Of a stretch of 47,617 nt of DNA, positions 1 through 7,927 are shown in pieces. The position numbers and the translations under genes were made by a program. The notes beneath the pieces are model-generated. The model made no database searches. It worked only from the letters and a program-made list of their open reading frames with translations, and had not been told where the DNA came from. Position 1 is the stretch's first letter. Every line of letters starts with the position of its first letter. The stretch covers positions 1 through 47,617 of the forward strand of contig OMTX01000006.1 in assembly GCA_900314085.1 (NCBI GenBank), in the 5' to 3' direction. The DNA comes from an uncultured Lachnospiraceae bacterium (GTDB taxonomy: Bacteria; Bacillota; Clostridia; Lachnospirales; Lachnospiraceae).

Positions 1-254
1 GTCGACAGGAGACCCAGAAGCAGGACGATTCCGACCAGCAGAAGGGCTGTCCGCTCTGCATCCGCATAATCCCTGACAAGCAGCGCATTCAGAATTCCTG
101 CGTAGAGAAAGCTGTTCACATAGGAAATCAGCGCCCCGCTCACTGCCCCGAGAAAGAGAAAGATCTTCACCTGGGGAAAGTGCTTTGCCTGAAAAGAAAC
201 GAAATGCAGCATATCCATGATGGACATCCGCTCTTCACGCTTTTCATTATTCAT
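1..254 (-). CDS. ABC exporter half-transporter, N-terminal fragment (partial)
   Basis: Only the first 84 codons lie in the window. The ATG at 254 overlaps the stop of the upstream ABC gene in an ATGA arrangement, so the two are translationally coupled. The visible part starts MNNEKREERMSIMDML and contains a first membrane helix (about residues 30-55, around FLFLGAVSGALISYVNSF) and the start of a second. This is the layout of a type I ABC exporter transmembrane domain. The nucleotide-binding domain would lie outside the window. It probably forms a heterodimer with the neighbouring exporter. The substrate cannot be judged. Confidence 0.75.
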   Translation of the reverse strand, partial: MNNEKREERMSIMDMLHFVSFQAKHFPQVKIFLFLGAVSGALISYVNSFLYAGILNALLVRDYADAERTALLLVGIVLLLGLLS

Positions 255-2092
255 GCCCGGGCCTCCTCTGCCGCGTCTTCCTGATAGTATTTCGCCTGAA
301 CATTGAAAAGGGCCGCGTATTCTCCTGATCTCGCCATCAGTTCGTCATGGGTTCCCTCTTCTTTAATCTGTCCGCCGGAAAGGAGAAGAATCCGGTCGCA
401 GAAGCGGGTCGACGCCAGCCGGTGGGATATGAAAACCGCTGTCCTCCCCTTCATATTTTCAGAATAATTTTCATAGACAGCCGCCTCCGCCAGGGCATCA
501 AGGGCAGCCGTCGGCTCATCCAGAAGGACGAAGGAAGGGTTCCGATAGAGCGCCCTGGCTAAAAGCAGCTTCTGGGCCTCTCCGCCCGACAGACTGACGC
601 CGTCCTCCCGCACCCGTTTCCCGAGACAGGTGGCAAGGCCTTCCGGAAGAGAATCGACCTTTTCGGAAAGTCCAGCCTGCCTTAAAACATCAAGCACTTT
701 CCCCTCTTCATAGTTTTCCGAGAAGGTCACATTTTCGCCTATGGAATAGTCCGTCAGAAATGTCTGCTGAAAAATGGCAGCCTCACGGCACATGAATTCC
801 CGCCTGTTTAAGTCCCGCGTATCGATTCCATTGATCCGGACAGCGCCGGAAGTCGGAAGGTAGAGACCGGACATGAGCTTCACCAGGGTGCTCTTTCCCG
901 CCCCGTTGATTCCGACGAGGGCAATCTTCTCCCCGGCTGAAACGGAAAATGAAACATCGTCCAGAACCTTCTTCCCCTTCATTTCCGGATAGGCGAAAGA
1001 GACATGGTCGAATTCAATGGAAATTTCCCCGAAGCCTTCCTCCGGCACTTTCCCTCCATCGGAAAGATCTGTCTTCAGGTCCTGATAATCCCGGTAGCTG
1101 TCAATCATATGGGAATTGATACGAAACTCAGCGAAGCACCCTCCAAGCTCCGTGAACCAGGCGGCGAAGCCCGAAATCAGCCCCAGATAGAAGACGAAGC
1201 TGTCTATGGGCATGCCGGACTGCATCCTTCCGATGAGATAAATGTAGCAGACCAGATCCCGCAAGGCCGCGAGCACTGCCCCGGCTGCATCGGAACAGAG
1301 AAAGCGGACAAGAAAATATCGGCTTCGGGCCCGGGTCATATCCTTTGCCACATGATTGAATTTCTTTGACAGATAGGGAGACAGGTCAAATACCCTTATA
1401 TCCTTTCCGGCAGCAATATTGGCCGCCGTCTTGTCCAGATAAGCCTTCTGCCCGTAGAGCTCGAAATAGCGCTGCATCTCCTTACGAAAGCATTTCTCGG
1501 TAACCAGAGACAAGATGGCTGTGGTCAGGCCGACCAGGATGATCAGCAGCATGAGCCGGACATCCAGGAAGCCGAAAAATGCGATATATACGAGAAGACC
1601 CAGGGCATCCGCAGCGAAAACTATGGTATCCCTCATGAGGTCTTCAAAGCCCTCGTCATTATTTCCGGTAGCTTCTTCCGCGGCCTCCGCCTTTTTCCTC
1701 ACGGCACGATCTTCCATCTGGGAAAGGGACAGGGAAAGCCACTTCTGCATCGCAAGCGGAAAGAAGATGGCAACACGTCCCTCCATGTAGCGCATCTCAT
1801 CCATCTGCTTAAAGAAAGAAGAAAGACCCGTCACCAGACCGTAGATCAAAAAGATGGTCCCTATGGAAAGAATCACCGTAAGAACCGGCTGCCGGCCGGC
1901 CGCTGCCGCAACGACCCTGGCGCTGACGTAAGAGCCGAGGACCGGCAGGAAGACCTTCAGAAGAATCTCTGCAAGGAAACCAGGCAGAAATGTCGGGTTC
2001 CTCTTCAGCACCGGCTGAAAGGCATAAATAATATTACTGAGGATACTGTGCCGCTCGAGCTGCGGCTGTTCATGTTTCATTTCTTCACTCAT
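251..2092 (-). CDS. ABC transporter ATP-binding/permease protein (type I exporter)
   Basis: A 613-residue fused exporter: membrane domain at about residues 20-330, then a nucleotide-binding domain. Visible motifs are Walker A GINGAGKST (about 394-402), the Q-loop in IFQQTF, signature LSGGE (about 501), Walker B FVLLDEP with catalytic Glu, the D-loop and the switch His in FISHR. The NBD looks catalytically complete. The start has a good SD (CGGAGG, 5 nt before ATG). It is followed by a second exporter gene with a 4-bp overlap, which suggests a heterodimeric pump. It lies downstream of an AgrC/LytTR two-component system but is separated from it by a terminator. Such pairs export peptides, lipids or drugs; which one applies here is unknown. 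Confidence 0.9.
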   Translation of the reverse strand: MSEEMKHEQPQLERHSILSNIIYAFQPVLKRNPTFLPGFLAEILLKVFLPVLGSYVSARVVAAAAGRQPVLTVILSIGTIFLIYGLVTGLSSFFKQMDEMRYMEGRVAIFFPLAMQKWLSLSLSQMEDRAVRKKAEAAEEATGNNDEGFEDLMRDTIVFAADALGLLVYIAFFGFLDVRLMLLIILVGLTTAILSLVTEKCFRKEMQRYFELYGQKAYLDKTAANIAAGKDIRVFDLSPYLSKKFNHVAKDMTRARSRYFLVRFLCSDAAGAVLAALRDLVCYIYLIGRMQSGMPIDSFVFYLGLISGFAAWFTELGGCFAEFRINSHMIDSYRDYQDLKTDLSDGGKVPEEGFGEISIEFDHVSFAYPEMKGKKVLDDVSFSVSAGEKIALVGINGAGKSTLVKLMSGLYLPTSGAVRINGIDTRDLNRREFMCREAAIFQQTFLTDYSIGENVTFSENYEEGKVLDVLRQAGLSEKVDSLPEGLATCLGKRVREDGVSLSGGEAQKLLLARALYRNPSFVLLDEPTAALDALAEAAVYENYSENMKGRTAVFISHRLASTRFCDRILLLSGGQIKEEGTHDELMARSGEYAALFNVQAKYYQEDAAEEARA

Positions 2093-2138
2093 ACTTTCCT
2101 CCGCTCATCCTGTTCATGGAATTCTTCTTTTCAACAGA

Positions 2139-2172
2139 TTTTATCCTAGCAGAATTTTTCATTCGGTCACAA
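2139..2172 (-). promoter_or_regulatory. Candidate promoter of the ABC exporter pair
   Basis: On the minus strand, TTGTGA (2167-2172) is followed after 18 bp by TAGGAT (2143-2148), about 50 bp before the exporter start codon. The match is only moderate. It is supported mainly by its position just after the terminator of the two-component operon. Confidence 0.3.
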
Positions 2173-2201
2173 AAAATGCACGAATGGATTCCATCCGTGC
2201 A
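2171..2201 (-). terminator. Intrinsic terminator of the two-component operon
   Basis: On the minus strand a stem TGCACG/CGTGCA continues through an A-C mismatch into ATGG/CCAT and is followed by TTTTTT. A second hairpin (2228-2247, agagggca/tgccctct) lies directly after the kinase stop codon. Confidence 0.75.
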
Positions 2202-2247
2202 CGAGTTACATGACTAATGTAAAGCGCAGAGGGCACTTCTGCCCTCT

Positions 2248-2997
2248 TCATTTGACGGCAGTTCCGGCAAGCGGCAGCATGATTTCCGTCACAAAGACAC
2301 CGGGCTCATTTTTACGATTGATGAAGCCTGCGTTCTTCTCCACGGCATCGTTGATCCGCTGCAGGCCATGTCCGTGGTCGCCCCGCTTCTTCGAGATGTA
2401 CTCGGAATCGAGCTTCCGCACGACTTCATTCGTGGCATTGGAGACCGAGATGTATAACTGCTTCTTGAGGGGACCGATATAGAGGCGAAGGAACTGCTTC
2501 TCTTTCGGAACGTTGCGGCAGGACTCGACCGCATTGTCTATGAGGTTTCCGATGATGACGCAGAGATCCAGGTCGCTGACAGGGAGTTCCTTCGGAATCA
2601 CAGCTTTATAATCGCAGGGGATGCCGTTCTCGAGGGCAAGAGAAATCTTTGCGTTCAAGATCGCGTCCACATTGAGGTTTCCGGTATCGAAAAGAAGGCG
2701 GATGTCGTCAAGATCCGTCTCCAGCTTGTCAAGATAGGCTCTCGCCTCTTCGATATTGTCCTTCGCGAGATAGGCCTTGATGGACTGCATGTGGTTATGG
2801 TAGTCGTGCCGCCAGCCCCGCATGGTGAGGTAGATGTGCTGCACCTCTTCCATCTCCTGCGACAGGAGCTTGTTCTGGTAGTTGATGACGGCCTTCTCGT
2901 AGGACTTTTTCAGAATCTGCCGGATGACAAGAACAGACAGGAGAATAATAAAAAAGATGACGACAAGGAGCAGGCAGACAAAAACGGGAGTCTTCAA
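2248..2997 (-). CDS. AgrC-like sensor histidine kinase (HPK10/GHKL)
   Basis: 249 residues with a single N-terminal membrane helix (about 5-27) and then a cytoplasmic kinase core. The phospho-acceptor motif RHDYHNHMQ (His at about 64) is typical of the HPK10 family, which includes AgrC. The N box (NLIDNAVES, about 151) and a G box (GHGLQRI, about 209) form a GHKL ATPase fold. The start is TTG at 2997, overlapping the regulator stop as TTGA, with an AGGAGG 7 nt upstream. A classic AgrC has about six helices that sense a peptide. This protein lacks that sensor domain, so it probably responds to a membrane or protein partner or to a cytoplasmic cue. It pairs with the LytTR regulator just upstream. 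Confidence 0.88.
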   Translation of the reverse strand: MKTPVFVCLLLVVIFFIILLSVLVIRQILKKSYEKAVINYQNKLLSQEMEEVQHIYLTMRGWRHDYHNHMQSIKAYLAKDNIEEARAYLDKLETDLDDIRLLFDTGNLNVDAILNAKISLALENGIPCDYKAVIPKELPVSDLDLCVIIGNLIDNAVESCRNVPKEKQFLRLYIGPLKKQLYISVSNATNEVVRKLDSEYISKKRGDHGHGLQRINDAVEKNAGFINRKNEPGVFVTEIMLPLAGTAVK

Positions 2998-3782
2998 AAC
3001 ATGTCCTCCTTCCGGTTACATACTATAAAGGCGGAGTTTACCTGCTTCACACAGCCCCGGCTGACCGGAAGGCGGGTTCCGTCGTCGAGGCAGAGTTCCT
3101 CTTTTCCGATGGAATCGACACGGGAAATATTGACGGAAAGGCCGCGCCGGCATTCGACAAAAAGGAGGGTACCTGCTGTTCCGACAGCAGCATTGTCCAT
3201 CTCCGTATCTGCTTTTTGTCCGGCCGCATTGAGCTGCTCCAGCACGTCCTTATAATTCCGATGCAGACGTAAGTGTTCCGCATCCGTCACCACATTCACA
3301 TAATGACCGTCCGCCTCGATATACTTGACGGCAGACAGTGCCACCTTCACATTCTCTCCGCCGCTTTCCAGAAGGACGTAGCTTTCTTCCCTTTCCTTCT
3401 GCCCGGCAAGAAAGGCCGTCATCAGCTCTGCAAGTTTTTCCTGCGTCACCGGTTTTAAGAGATATCGGAAAGCCCCAACCTCGTAGCCGTCGAAAACCCG
3501 GGAAGGATCTGATGTGAGAAACGCAATCTTCACAGACCGGTCCTTCTCCCGGATCTTCTCCGCCAGGGAAAAGCCGTCCATCTCCCCCATGGAAATGTCA
3601 AGAAGGAGGAGGTCATAGGGGACCTGCCCTTTCCCGTCCAGCTCGAAAAGGAACTGTTCCGCGCCTTGATACAGGTCCACCCCGGGCTTTATATTATTCT
3701 CATACCCCCATGAAAGCAGGCTGTCTTTCAGGGCCTCAGCCTGGGGCGCCTCGTCCTCCAGGCAGGCAATACGAATCGGCAT
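2994..3782 (-). CDS. LytTR-family response regulator
   Basis: 262 residues: a receiver domain (acidic pocket EDE at 9-11, phospho-Asp about 62 in LLLLDISMGEMDG, conserved Lys in YLLKPVT), then a LytTR DNA-binding domain (about 140-255, with YIEADGHYVNV and FVECRRGLSVNISRV). LytTR regulators bind paired direct repeats of about 9-10 bp. They often control peptides, toxins or cell-surface genes. No Shine-Dalgarno sequence precedes the ATG at 3782: the upstream bases are a TA-rich repeat array ending TATAAAATAGCAT, so the mRNA may be leaderless. The array could also be its autoregulatory target. It is coupled to the kinase by a TTGA overlap. No AgrB/AgrD-like genes are visible nearby. Confidence 0.9.
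   Translation of the reverse strand: MPIRIACLEDEAPQAEALKDSLLSWGYENNIKPGVDLYQGAEQFLFELDGKGQVPYDLLLLDISMGEMDGFSLAEKIREKDRSVKIAFLTSDPSRVFDGYEVGAFRYLLKPVTQEKLAELMTAFLAGQKEREESYVLLESGGENVKVALSAVKYIEADGHYVNVVTDAEHLRLHRNYKDVLEQLNAAGQKADTEMDNAAVGTAGTLLFVECRRGLSVNISRVDSIGKEELCLDDGTRLPVSRGCVKQVNSAFIVCNRKEDMF
3686..3701 (-). repeat. Copy of the 16-bp dispersed motif (inside the response regulator)
   Basis: Exact match to RWGAMTAATRTAAAGC on the minus strand, reading GAGAATAATATAAAGC. Here it is in frame and encodes ENNIK. Confidence 0.55.
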
Positions 3783-3788
3783 ATGCTA

Positions 3789-3840
3789 TTTTATATTCTT
3801 TTATATCTTTTCTATTGTTTTATATCTCTTTATATCTTTT
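3789..3840 (-). promoter_or_regulatory. 10-bp-periodic TA-rich repeat upstream of the LytTR regulator
   Basis: On the plus strand, TTATAT cores begin at 3791, 3801, 3820 and 3830, that is, every 10 bp with one unit replaced by TCTATTGTTT. Read on the minus strand this is AAAGATATAA repeated towards the start codon. The same layout, including the odd TATTG unit, recurs at 5854-5940. It probably contains the promoter and an operator. Confidence 0.6.
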
Positions 3841-3859
3841 AATACCTGAAGTTTCCGGT

Positions 3860-4747
3860 TCACCCCAAATGCTTCTCGAAGTTGCCGCCGACCGTGACGC
3901 CCTGCGTCTCGACGAGAAAGGCGTCCGGCTCATAGATGCGGACAAGACGGCGAAGGGTAGACATCTCATACTTGTTCAGGACGACATAGAGAATGTGAAC
4001 GGGCTCCCCCGCATAGATGCCGACTCCGTCCCAGGTCGTGACGGACCGACGGAGTTCCTTCAGGATGGCTCCCTCCAGTTCGGACGGGTCCTGCCTCGTG
4101 ATGATGTGGACCTCGATATTGATGCCCTGGGAATAGAAGCGGTCAAGGGCATAGGCCATCATGGCTGAGGAAATCAGGGAGTAGACCACCGTCGTCAGAT
4201 TGAAATGGATACCCATTGCAATATAGAGGATGGCATTGATGATGAGATTCAGGTTTCCGACCGTGATGTGGCGGTTCTTCTGCAGCATGAGGATGGCGAC
4301 GAGGTCCATGCCCCCATCGTTGGCCCCGTACTTCATGCAGAGGCCGATCAGGGCGCCGCGCAGGATGCCGCCGACAAGGACGGCAGCGAGAGGGCTTGCA
4401 ATCGGGATCGTTGAAGGAATGGGAATCAGGGCCATTCCGATGGACTGGGACGTGACGCACAGCAATGTCTTTGCGAAATAGCGCTTTCCCATGAGCCGGC
4501 TGACCGCAATCATGATGGGGATATTCACCGCGTAGTAAAGAAGACCGGCGTAATCAAAAGGCGGCTTAACACCGGTCGCCTGGGTAATCAGGGTTCGGAT
4601 GAGCTGACAGAAGCCCAGAATTCCGCCGGAGTAGAGGCCGTAAGGCACGATGAACCAGTTCGTCACAGCCGCAAAAAGGACGGACAAAATCACAATCAGA
4701 AGGGACTTCCTGCCCTCTTCTTTTACGAATTTTTCTGCGAGATCCAT
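3860..4747 (-). CDS. YitT family membrane protein (DUF161 + DUF2179)
   Basis: 295 residues. The N-terminal two-thirds is hydrophobic with several membrane helices: VLFAAVTNWFIVPYGLYSGGILGF is the usual opening, followed by GLYGGG-like turns such as KYGANDGGMDLVA. The last 90 residues (about 205-295) are a soluble DUF2179 domain with VHIITRQDPSELEGAIL and VTTWDGVGIY. Length and order match the family. Its role is not established, although transport has been suggested. It has a good SD (AGGTGGA) and starts 18 bp after the ATPase stop, so it is probably co-transcribed with that gene. Any functional link between the two is only inferred from position. Confidence 0.9.
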   Translation of the reverse strand: MDLAEKFVKEEGRKSLLIVILSVLFAAVTNWFIVPYGLYSGGILGFCQLIRTLITQATGVKPPFDYAGLLYYAVNIPIMIAVSRLMGKRYFAKTLLCVTSQSIGMALIPIPSTIPIASPLAAVLVGGILRGALIGLCMKYGANDGGMDLVAILMLQKNRHITVGNLNLIINAILYIAMGIHFNLTTVVYSLISSAMMAYALDRFYSQGINIEVHIITRQDPSELEGAILKELRRSVTTWDGVGIYAGEPVHILYVVLNKYEMSTLRRLVRIYEPDAFLVETQGVTVGGNFEKHLG

Positions 4748-4765
4748 ATAAGTCCACCTCTGAAA

Positions 4766-5827
4766 TCACTCTGCGGTAAGCAGCAGATGATACTCTACTA
4801 CAAACCGTCCAAAATCCGGCAATGTAAAATCCAGGCAGCCATAACTGCTGCTGACCGCCAGCCCACGACGAATCAGACGCTCTCTGTAGGGTGAAAACTG
4901 ACCAGCCTGCCAGCCGAGTTCTTCTCGAATGTCCTGAATCCGATTTGTCTTTGCATTGGCCATGGCAAGCATGACCTGACGATCCTTTTCTGAAGCAGAT
5001 GTCCAAATTTTGATATAAGAATATTCAGACAGCCTTTGATAGAAATCTTCTCTTGCCTCTTCATACTTTCCCTTGTGAGCCCAGGTATAATACCCGAGCA
5101 CCTGAAATGCAAAGGAATACCCTTTTGTAAGTGCCGCCATCTGCAATGCGTTCTCCCTCTCCAGAGAAAACGTCTGCTGGTAATGATCCGCTATAGTCAT
5201 AAGGTTCAGAGGTTCCATCACTACCCGTTCCGCCCGGTAAAGGAACGTCATATCAGGGGCATTACGGAGGGATTCAATATTCTCATAAAGACCGGTCATA
5301 ATGAGAAATACCGGCAGTTTTTCCCGCACAAAAAGCTGAAAGGAACTGCAGAATTTCTTGATTTCCGCCGTATTTGTAATTTCATCTACGGCTATCAGCA
5401 GCCGCTGGCCGTGTTCCTTCATATTCGCCAGCATTTTTTCAAGTGCAGTCTCCGGATCGGAAAGAGGGAGGGAACCTGAAATGCTGACACCGACGCCAAA
5501 CAGGGAAAGATTTATACTGGCTGCCTTGAACTGACGGACAAGTCCCTGCCGATTCCCCATTTTGGATATCAGGCCGGTCAGCATATCCTGTCCTGTGCTC
5601 AAATTCACACAAACCCAATCTTTCCTCTTTTGAAAATGCTCTACAATAGCCCCCATGAAGACTGTTTTGCCGGAGCCGCGAACACCTGTGATCATATAAG
5701 TCTGCTGAGGCGGCCGCTCGGCGGAAAAAGTCTCTATAATCTGTTCTCCCTGCATTTCCCGAGTGATAATCTGTCCCGGTTCTGATCCGAATTGCAGAGT
5801 ATATGGGTTTTTTGCACTTTCATACAT
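4766..5827 (-). CDS. AAA-type ATPase, ORC/Cdc6-like stand-alone ATP-binding protein
   Basis: 353 residues. Walker A GVRGSGKT (about 48-55) and Walker B LLIAVDEITN (Asp148-Glu149) identify a STAND/AAA-like P-loop domain. A helical region follows, and the C-terminal 90 residues (from about 265) look like a winged helix (YGCLDFTLPDFGRFV near the end). Such stand-alone proteins resemble the archaeal-type ATPase families and are often called only ATP-binding protein. Their role is unclear; DNA binding or control of a partner is possible. The start has an SD (CAGGAGACGG). The upstream region carries an eight-unit 10-bp-periodic TA-rich array. Confidence 0.75.
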   Translation of the reverse strand: MYESAKNPYTLQFGSEPGQIITREMQGEQIIETFSAERPPQQTYMITGVRGSGKTVFMGAIVEHFQKRKDWVCVNLSTGQDMLTGLISKMGNRQGLVRQFKAASINLSLFGVGVSISGSLPLSDPETALEKMLANMKEHGQRLLIAVDEITNTAEIKKFCSSFQLFVREKLPVFLIMTGLYENIESLRNAPDMTFLYRAERVVMEPLNLMTIADHYQQTFSLERENALQMAALTKGYSFAFQVLGYYTWAHKGKYEEAREDFYQRLSEYSYIKIWTSASEKDRQVMLAMANAKTNRIQDIREELGWQAGQFSPYRERLIRRGLAVSSSYGCLDFTLPDFGRFVVEYHLLLTAE

Positions 5828-5853
5828 AATACCGTCTCCTGCCCATTGTCCTT

Positions 5854-5936
5854 TTATATCTTTTTATAACTTCAGTATTGTTTTATATCTATCTATATCT
5901 TTTTATAACTTTTACATATTTTATATCCTTTTATAA
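5854..5936 (-). promoter_or_regulatory. Eight-unit 10-bp-periodic TA-rich repeat upstream of the ATPase gene
   Basis: On the plus strand, cores of TTATAT, TTATAA or a one-base variant begin at 5854, 5864, 5883, 5893, 5903, 5912, 5921 and 5931. The spacing is 9-10 bp except for one position occupied by AGTATTGTTT. The array aligns unit by unit with the shorter one before the LytTR gene (3789-3840). It lies between a terminator and the ATPase start codon, as expected for a promoter with phased binding sites or intrinsically bent DNA. Confidence 0.6.
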
Positions 5937-5962
5937 CTTTCAGCAAGTAAAAACTGATACGC

Positions 5963-5993
5963 AAAAAAAGGCGAGCACCTTTCGGTACCCGCC
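5963..5993 (-). terminator. Intrinsic terminator of the sigma/anti-sigma operon
   Basis: On the minus strand a 10-bp stem GGCGGGTACC/GGTGCTCGCC with two wobble pairs, a GAAA tetraloop and a run of seven T. It lies 22 bp after the stop codon at 6016. Confidence 0.9.
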
Positions 5994-6015
5994 CAGATCA
6001 TAATGCCAGTTTTTT

Positions 6016-6651
6016 TCAGTACCCCCACGTCATCAGGTGCCACTCGCCGCCGTCGGACCGGGCCAGCCACCACTGGTAGCCGTCGTAGTCCTCGTCCGGC
6101 TCCCAGGTATATTCTTTCAGGTCCTTCTTTGTATGAAATGTCGAGGTGAAGGCGAGGCACTGGGTGAAGGGCACATCTGAGACCTTCTGCCTCTCGTTCA
6201 GGTCATTCATCCACTGAATATTCTCTATGACATTGCAGGAATCGCCCATGTAGGAAAGTTGTAGATTTTCCGCATCCTGCCAGGAATCGAACTCCGCCCG
6301 GACCACAGCCTCTGCCGAATCAATATCCGCTTCACTGTAAATCTGCGAGCGGGAGAAAAGCTGTTTCGTTTCGTCGTCTGTGGGAGCCGCGGTCTCCACC
6401 TGCTTCACCTCTTGCAGGGCAGTCGAACCATTTCCGTGGTTTCCGTAAGTGATGCCAAACACAAGAAGCAGGCAGGCAGCTGACGCAGACGCTGCAACAG
6501 CTATCCACTTTTCTTTTCTGCCTGCACCGGTTTTCCGCATTTCTTTCTTCTCAAAGGCATCTTTCCGGCTCTGATCAATTGCCAGCTCTCCCGACCGGAT
6601 CTCCGGTTTCAGTGCTTCCTTCAGAAGCCCGTCCAGTTTTTCATCTGTCAT
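6016..6651 (-). CDS. Single-pass membrane protein, probable anti-sigma factor
   Basis: About 211 residues. The N-terminus is a short charged cytoplasmic segment (about 1-48). One membrane helix follows (about 49-70, WIAVAASASAACLLLVFGITYG), then an extracytoplasmic region ending in a compact Trp-rich part (YDGYQWWLARSDGGEWHLMTWGY). The gene overlaps the stop of the ECF sigma gene. The ATG at 6651 was chosen because GGAGG lies 9 nt before it; the ATG at 6660 directly abuts that SD. An inner-face N-terminus, one helix, an outer sensor and coupling to a sigma factor fit an anti-sigma factor. No recognised zinc anti-sigma motif is present, so the call rests on layout and context. Confidence 0.6.
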   Translation of the reverse strand: MTDEKLDGLLKEALKPEIRSGELAIDQSRKDAFEKKEMRKTGAGRKEKWIAVAASASAACLLLVFGITYGNHGNGSTALQEVKQVETAAPTDDETKQLFSRSQIYSEADIDSAEAVVRAEFDSWQDAENLQLSYMGDSCNVIENIQWMNDLNERQKVSDVPFTQCLAFTSTFHTKKDLKEYTWEPDEDYDGYQWWLARSDGGEWHLMTWGY

Positions 6652-7192
6652 CAAAATCATCCTCCAACGCTTTTTTCAGCTGCTGCTTCGCCCGCCTGAG
6701 CCGGGTCTTCACTGTCGATAGAGGCAGATGCAAAGCCTCCGCAATTTCCTGAAGAGTTGCATCCGCAGAATAATATAATTCCACTGGAAGCCTGTATTTT
6801 TCCGGAAGGGCAAAAATCGCCGTCCGGACGAGTTCCCTCTCGTGCTCTTTCAAAGCAGCTTCTTCCGGTCCCGGATCCATGCCCCCGATTACGTCGTCTC
6901 CGCCCTTTTCCTGCAGGGCTTCCAGACTGCCTGTCGGTGCGATTCGATTGTGAACCGCATACTTCTTCCTCTCATTTTTCCAAAGGAAGATCGCGACAGA
7001 CAAGGCATAGGACTTCTGCTTTTCAGTATTCCCGAAATGTGTTTTCTTCATCAGCAGGGTCAGCATTGTATCCTGATAGAGGTCGTTCCCCCGCTCCCGG
7101 GATTCGGTCAGAATAATGCAGAAGCGAAGGATTTCCGCTCCGTGCGCCTCCGCAAAGTCCTGTAATTTGTTCCGCCCCGTGTCTTTCTCCAT
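6641..7192 (-). CDS. RNA polymerase sigma factor, ECF subfamily
   Basis: 183 residues. Region 2 (about 15-85) includes ESRERGNDLYQDTMLTLL, the core-binding and -10 part. Region 4 (about 125-175) contains ALPEKYRLPVELYYSADATLQEIAEALHLPLSTVKTRLRRAKQQLKKAL, the helix-turn-helix that reads the -35 element. The start follows an SD-like GGGAAGGG. The gene overlaps the downstream membrane protein, the usual sigma/anti-sigma layout. ECF factors normally activate their own operon. An upstream stretch with TATAGTTATAGTG could hold that promoter, but its motif is not recognisable. Confidence 0.9.
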   Translation of the reverse strand: MEKDTGRNKLQDFAEAHGAEILRFCIILTESRERGNDLYQDTMLTLLMKKTHFGNTEKQKSYALSVAIFLWKNERKKYAVHNRIAPTGSLEALQEKGGDDVIGGMDPGPEEAALKEHERELVRTAIFALPEKYRLPVELYYSADATLQEIAEALHLPLSTVKTRLRRAKQQLKKALEDDFDDR

Positions 7193-7267
7193 AACCCTTC
7201 CCTATTATTTTTGTGAAGAGATCTCCTACACTATAACTATAGCCCGAAAGCCGAAAAGGTTTCATAA

Positions 7268-7312
7268 AAAAATCCTTTGTGCTTCCGAAATTGAGCGCAC
7301 AAAGGATTTTCA
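7268..7312 (-). terminator. Intrinsic terminator of higBA
   Basis: On the minus strand AAATCCTTTGTGC pairs with GCACAAAGGATTT across a loop of about 15 nt and runs into TTTTTTT. It lies about 20 bp after the higA stop. Confidence 0.88.
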
Positions 7313-7332
7313 TTGATCAACAAATGAGAAAA

Positions 7333-7629
7333 TCATGCATACTTAATTTTTTGAATCTTTGCTATATCGTCACTGCCGGCCAATTCGACATTTCTTACAT
7401 CAATATCATTCTGCAGATTGAGAAAATACCGGGCGGACACCCCAAAATACCGGCCCAGCCGCACGGATGTGTCCGCTGTGATTTTCCTCCGATCATGTAG
7501 AATGTCCTGAATCCTGGATACGGGAACGTGAATATCCTTTGCAAGGCGATAAGCTGAAATTCCCATCGGCTGCATGAATTCTTCGAGCAAAATTTCACTC
7601 ATCTTTGGTGTTTCTATCAGCTTCATCAT
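7333..7629 (-). CDS. higA: HigA-family antitoxin, HTH transcriptional regulator
   Basis: 98 residues with an HTH of the HigA/VapI type: MGISAYRLAKDIHVPVSRIQDILHDRRKITADTSVRLGRYFGVSARYFLNLQ (about residues 25-76). HigA neutralises HigB by direct binding and represses its own promoter. The ATG at 7629 was chosen because GAGGG lies 7 nt upstream; a TTG two codons earlier is too close to it. The gene follows the toxin, in the toxin-first order typical of higBA. A terminator follows immediately. The perfect palindrome over the operon promoter is the expected HigA operator. Confidence 0.9.
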   Translation of the reverse strand: MMKLIETPKMSEILLEEFMQPMGISAYRLAKDIHVPVSRIQDILHDRRKITADTSVRLGRYFGVSARYFLNLQNDIDVRNVELAGSDDIAKIQKIKYA

Positions 7630-7639
7630 CTTCAAACCC

Positions 7640-7921
7640 TCAATGATAATCTACAATTTCCACAGAAAAAAATTCACCATCTGAACAGGAAAAACATATT
7701 CGGTATTGGTCATTGATCCGGATACTGTACTGTCCCTTCCGATCTCCCTGCAGCTGCTCCAGGTGGTTCGCCGGCGGCACCCGCAAATCCTCAAGGCTTT
7801 CTGCATCATCAATCATCATCATCTTGCGTAAAGCTGTTTTCTGAATATCCTGCGGCAGCTTTGTTGAAAACTGCTGGTGAAATATCTTTTCTGTTTCGCT
7901 ATCCGCAAACGACTTTATCAT
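7640..7921 (-). CDS. higB: HigB/RelE-family toxin (plasmid maintenance killer type)
   Basis: 93 residues, the usual size for HigB. The sequence follows the family: MIKSFADSETEKIFHQ at the start, a central LPQDIQKTALRKMMMIDDAESLEDLRVPPANHLEQLQGDRKGQYSIRINDQYRICF, and a C-terminal VEIVDYH. HigB toxins are ribosome-dependent mRNA interferases. The conserved basic/aromatic pattern QYSIRINDQYRI and the terminal DYH are the visible family signatures. No SD precedes the ATG: it lies 6 nt after a TATATT -10 box, so translation is probably from a leaderless mRNA. The gene ends just before higA. Confidence 0.9.
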   Translation of the reverse strand: MIKSFADSETEKIFHQQFSTKLPQDIQKTALRKMMMIDDAESLEDLRVPPANHLEQLQGDRKGQYSIRINDQYRICFSCSDGEFFSVEIVDYH

Positions 7922-7927
7922 AAAAAC

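Noticed and set aside
2206..2247. Small peptide gene between the kinase and the ABC exporters (signal peptide or bacteriocin)
   Set aside because: No start codon with an SD and no frame longer than a few codons; the space is filled by two hairpins and the terminator.
5854..5940. CRISPR-like or iteron origin array
   Set aside because: Units are only 10 bp, AT-rich, without spacers, and lie in a promoter position; no replication initiator or cas gene is near. The ATPase is not a recognised initiator.
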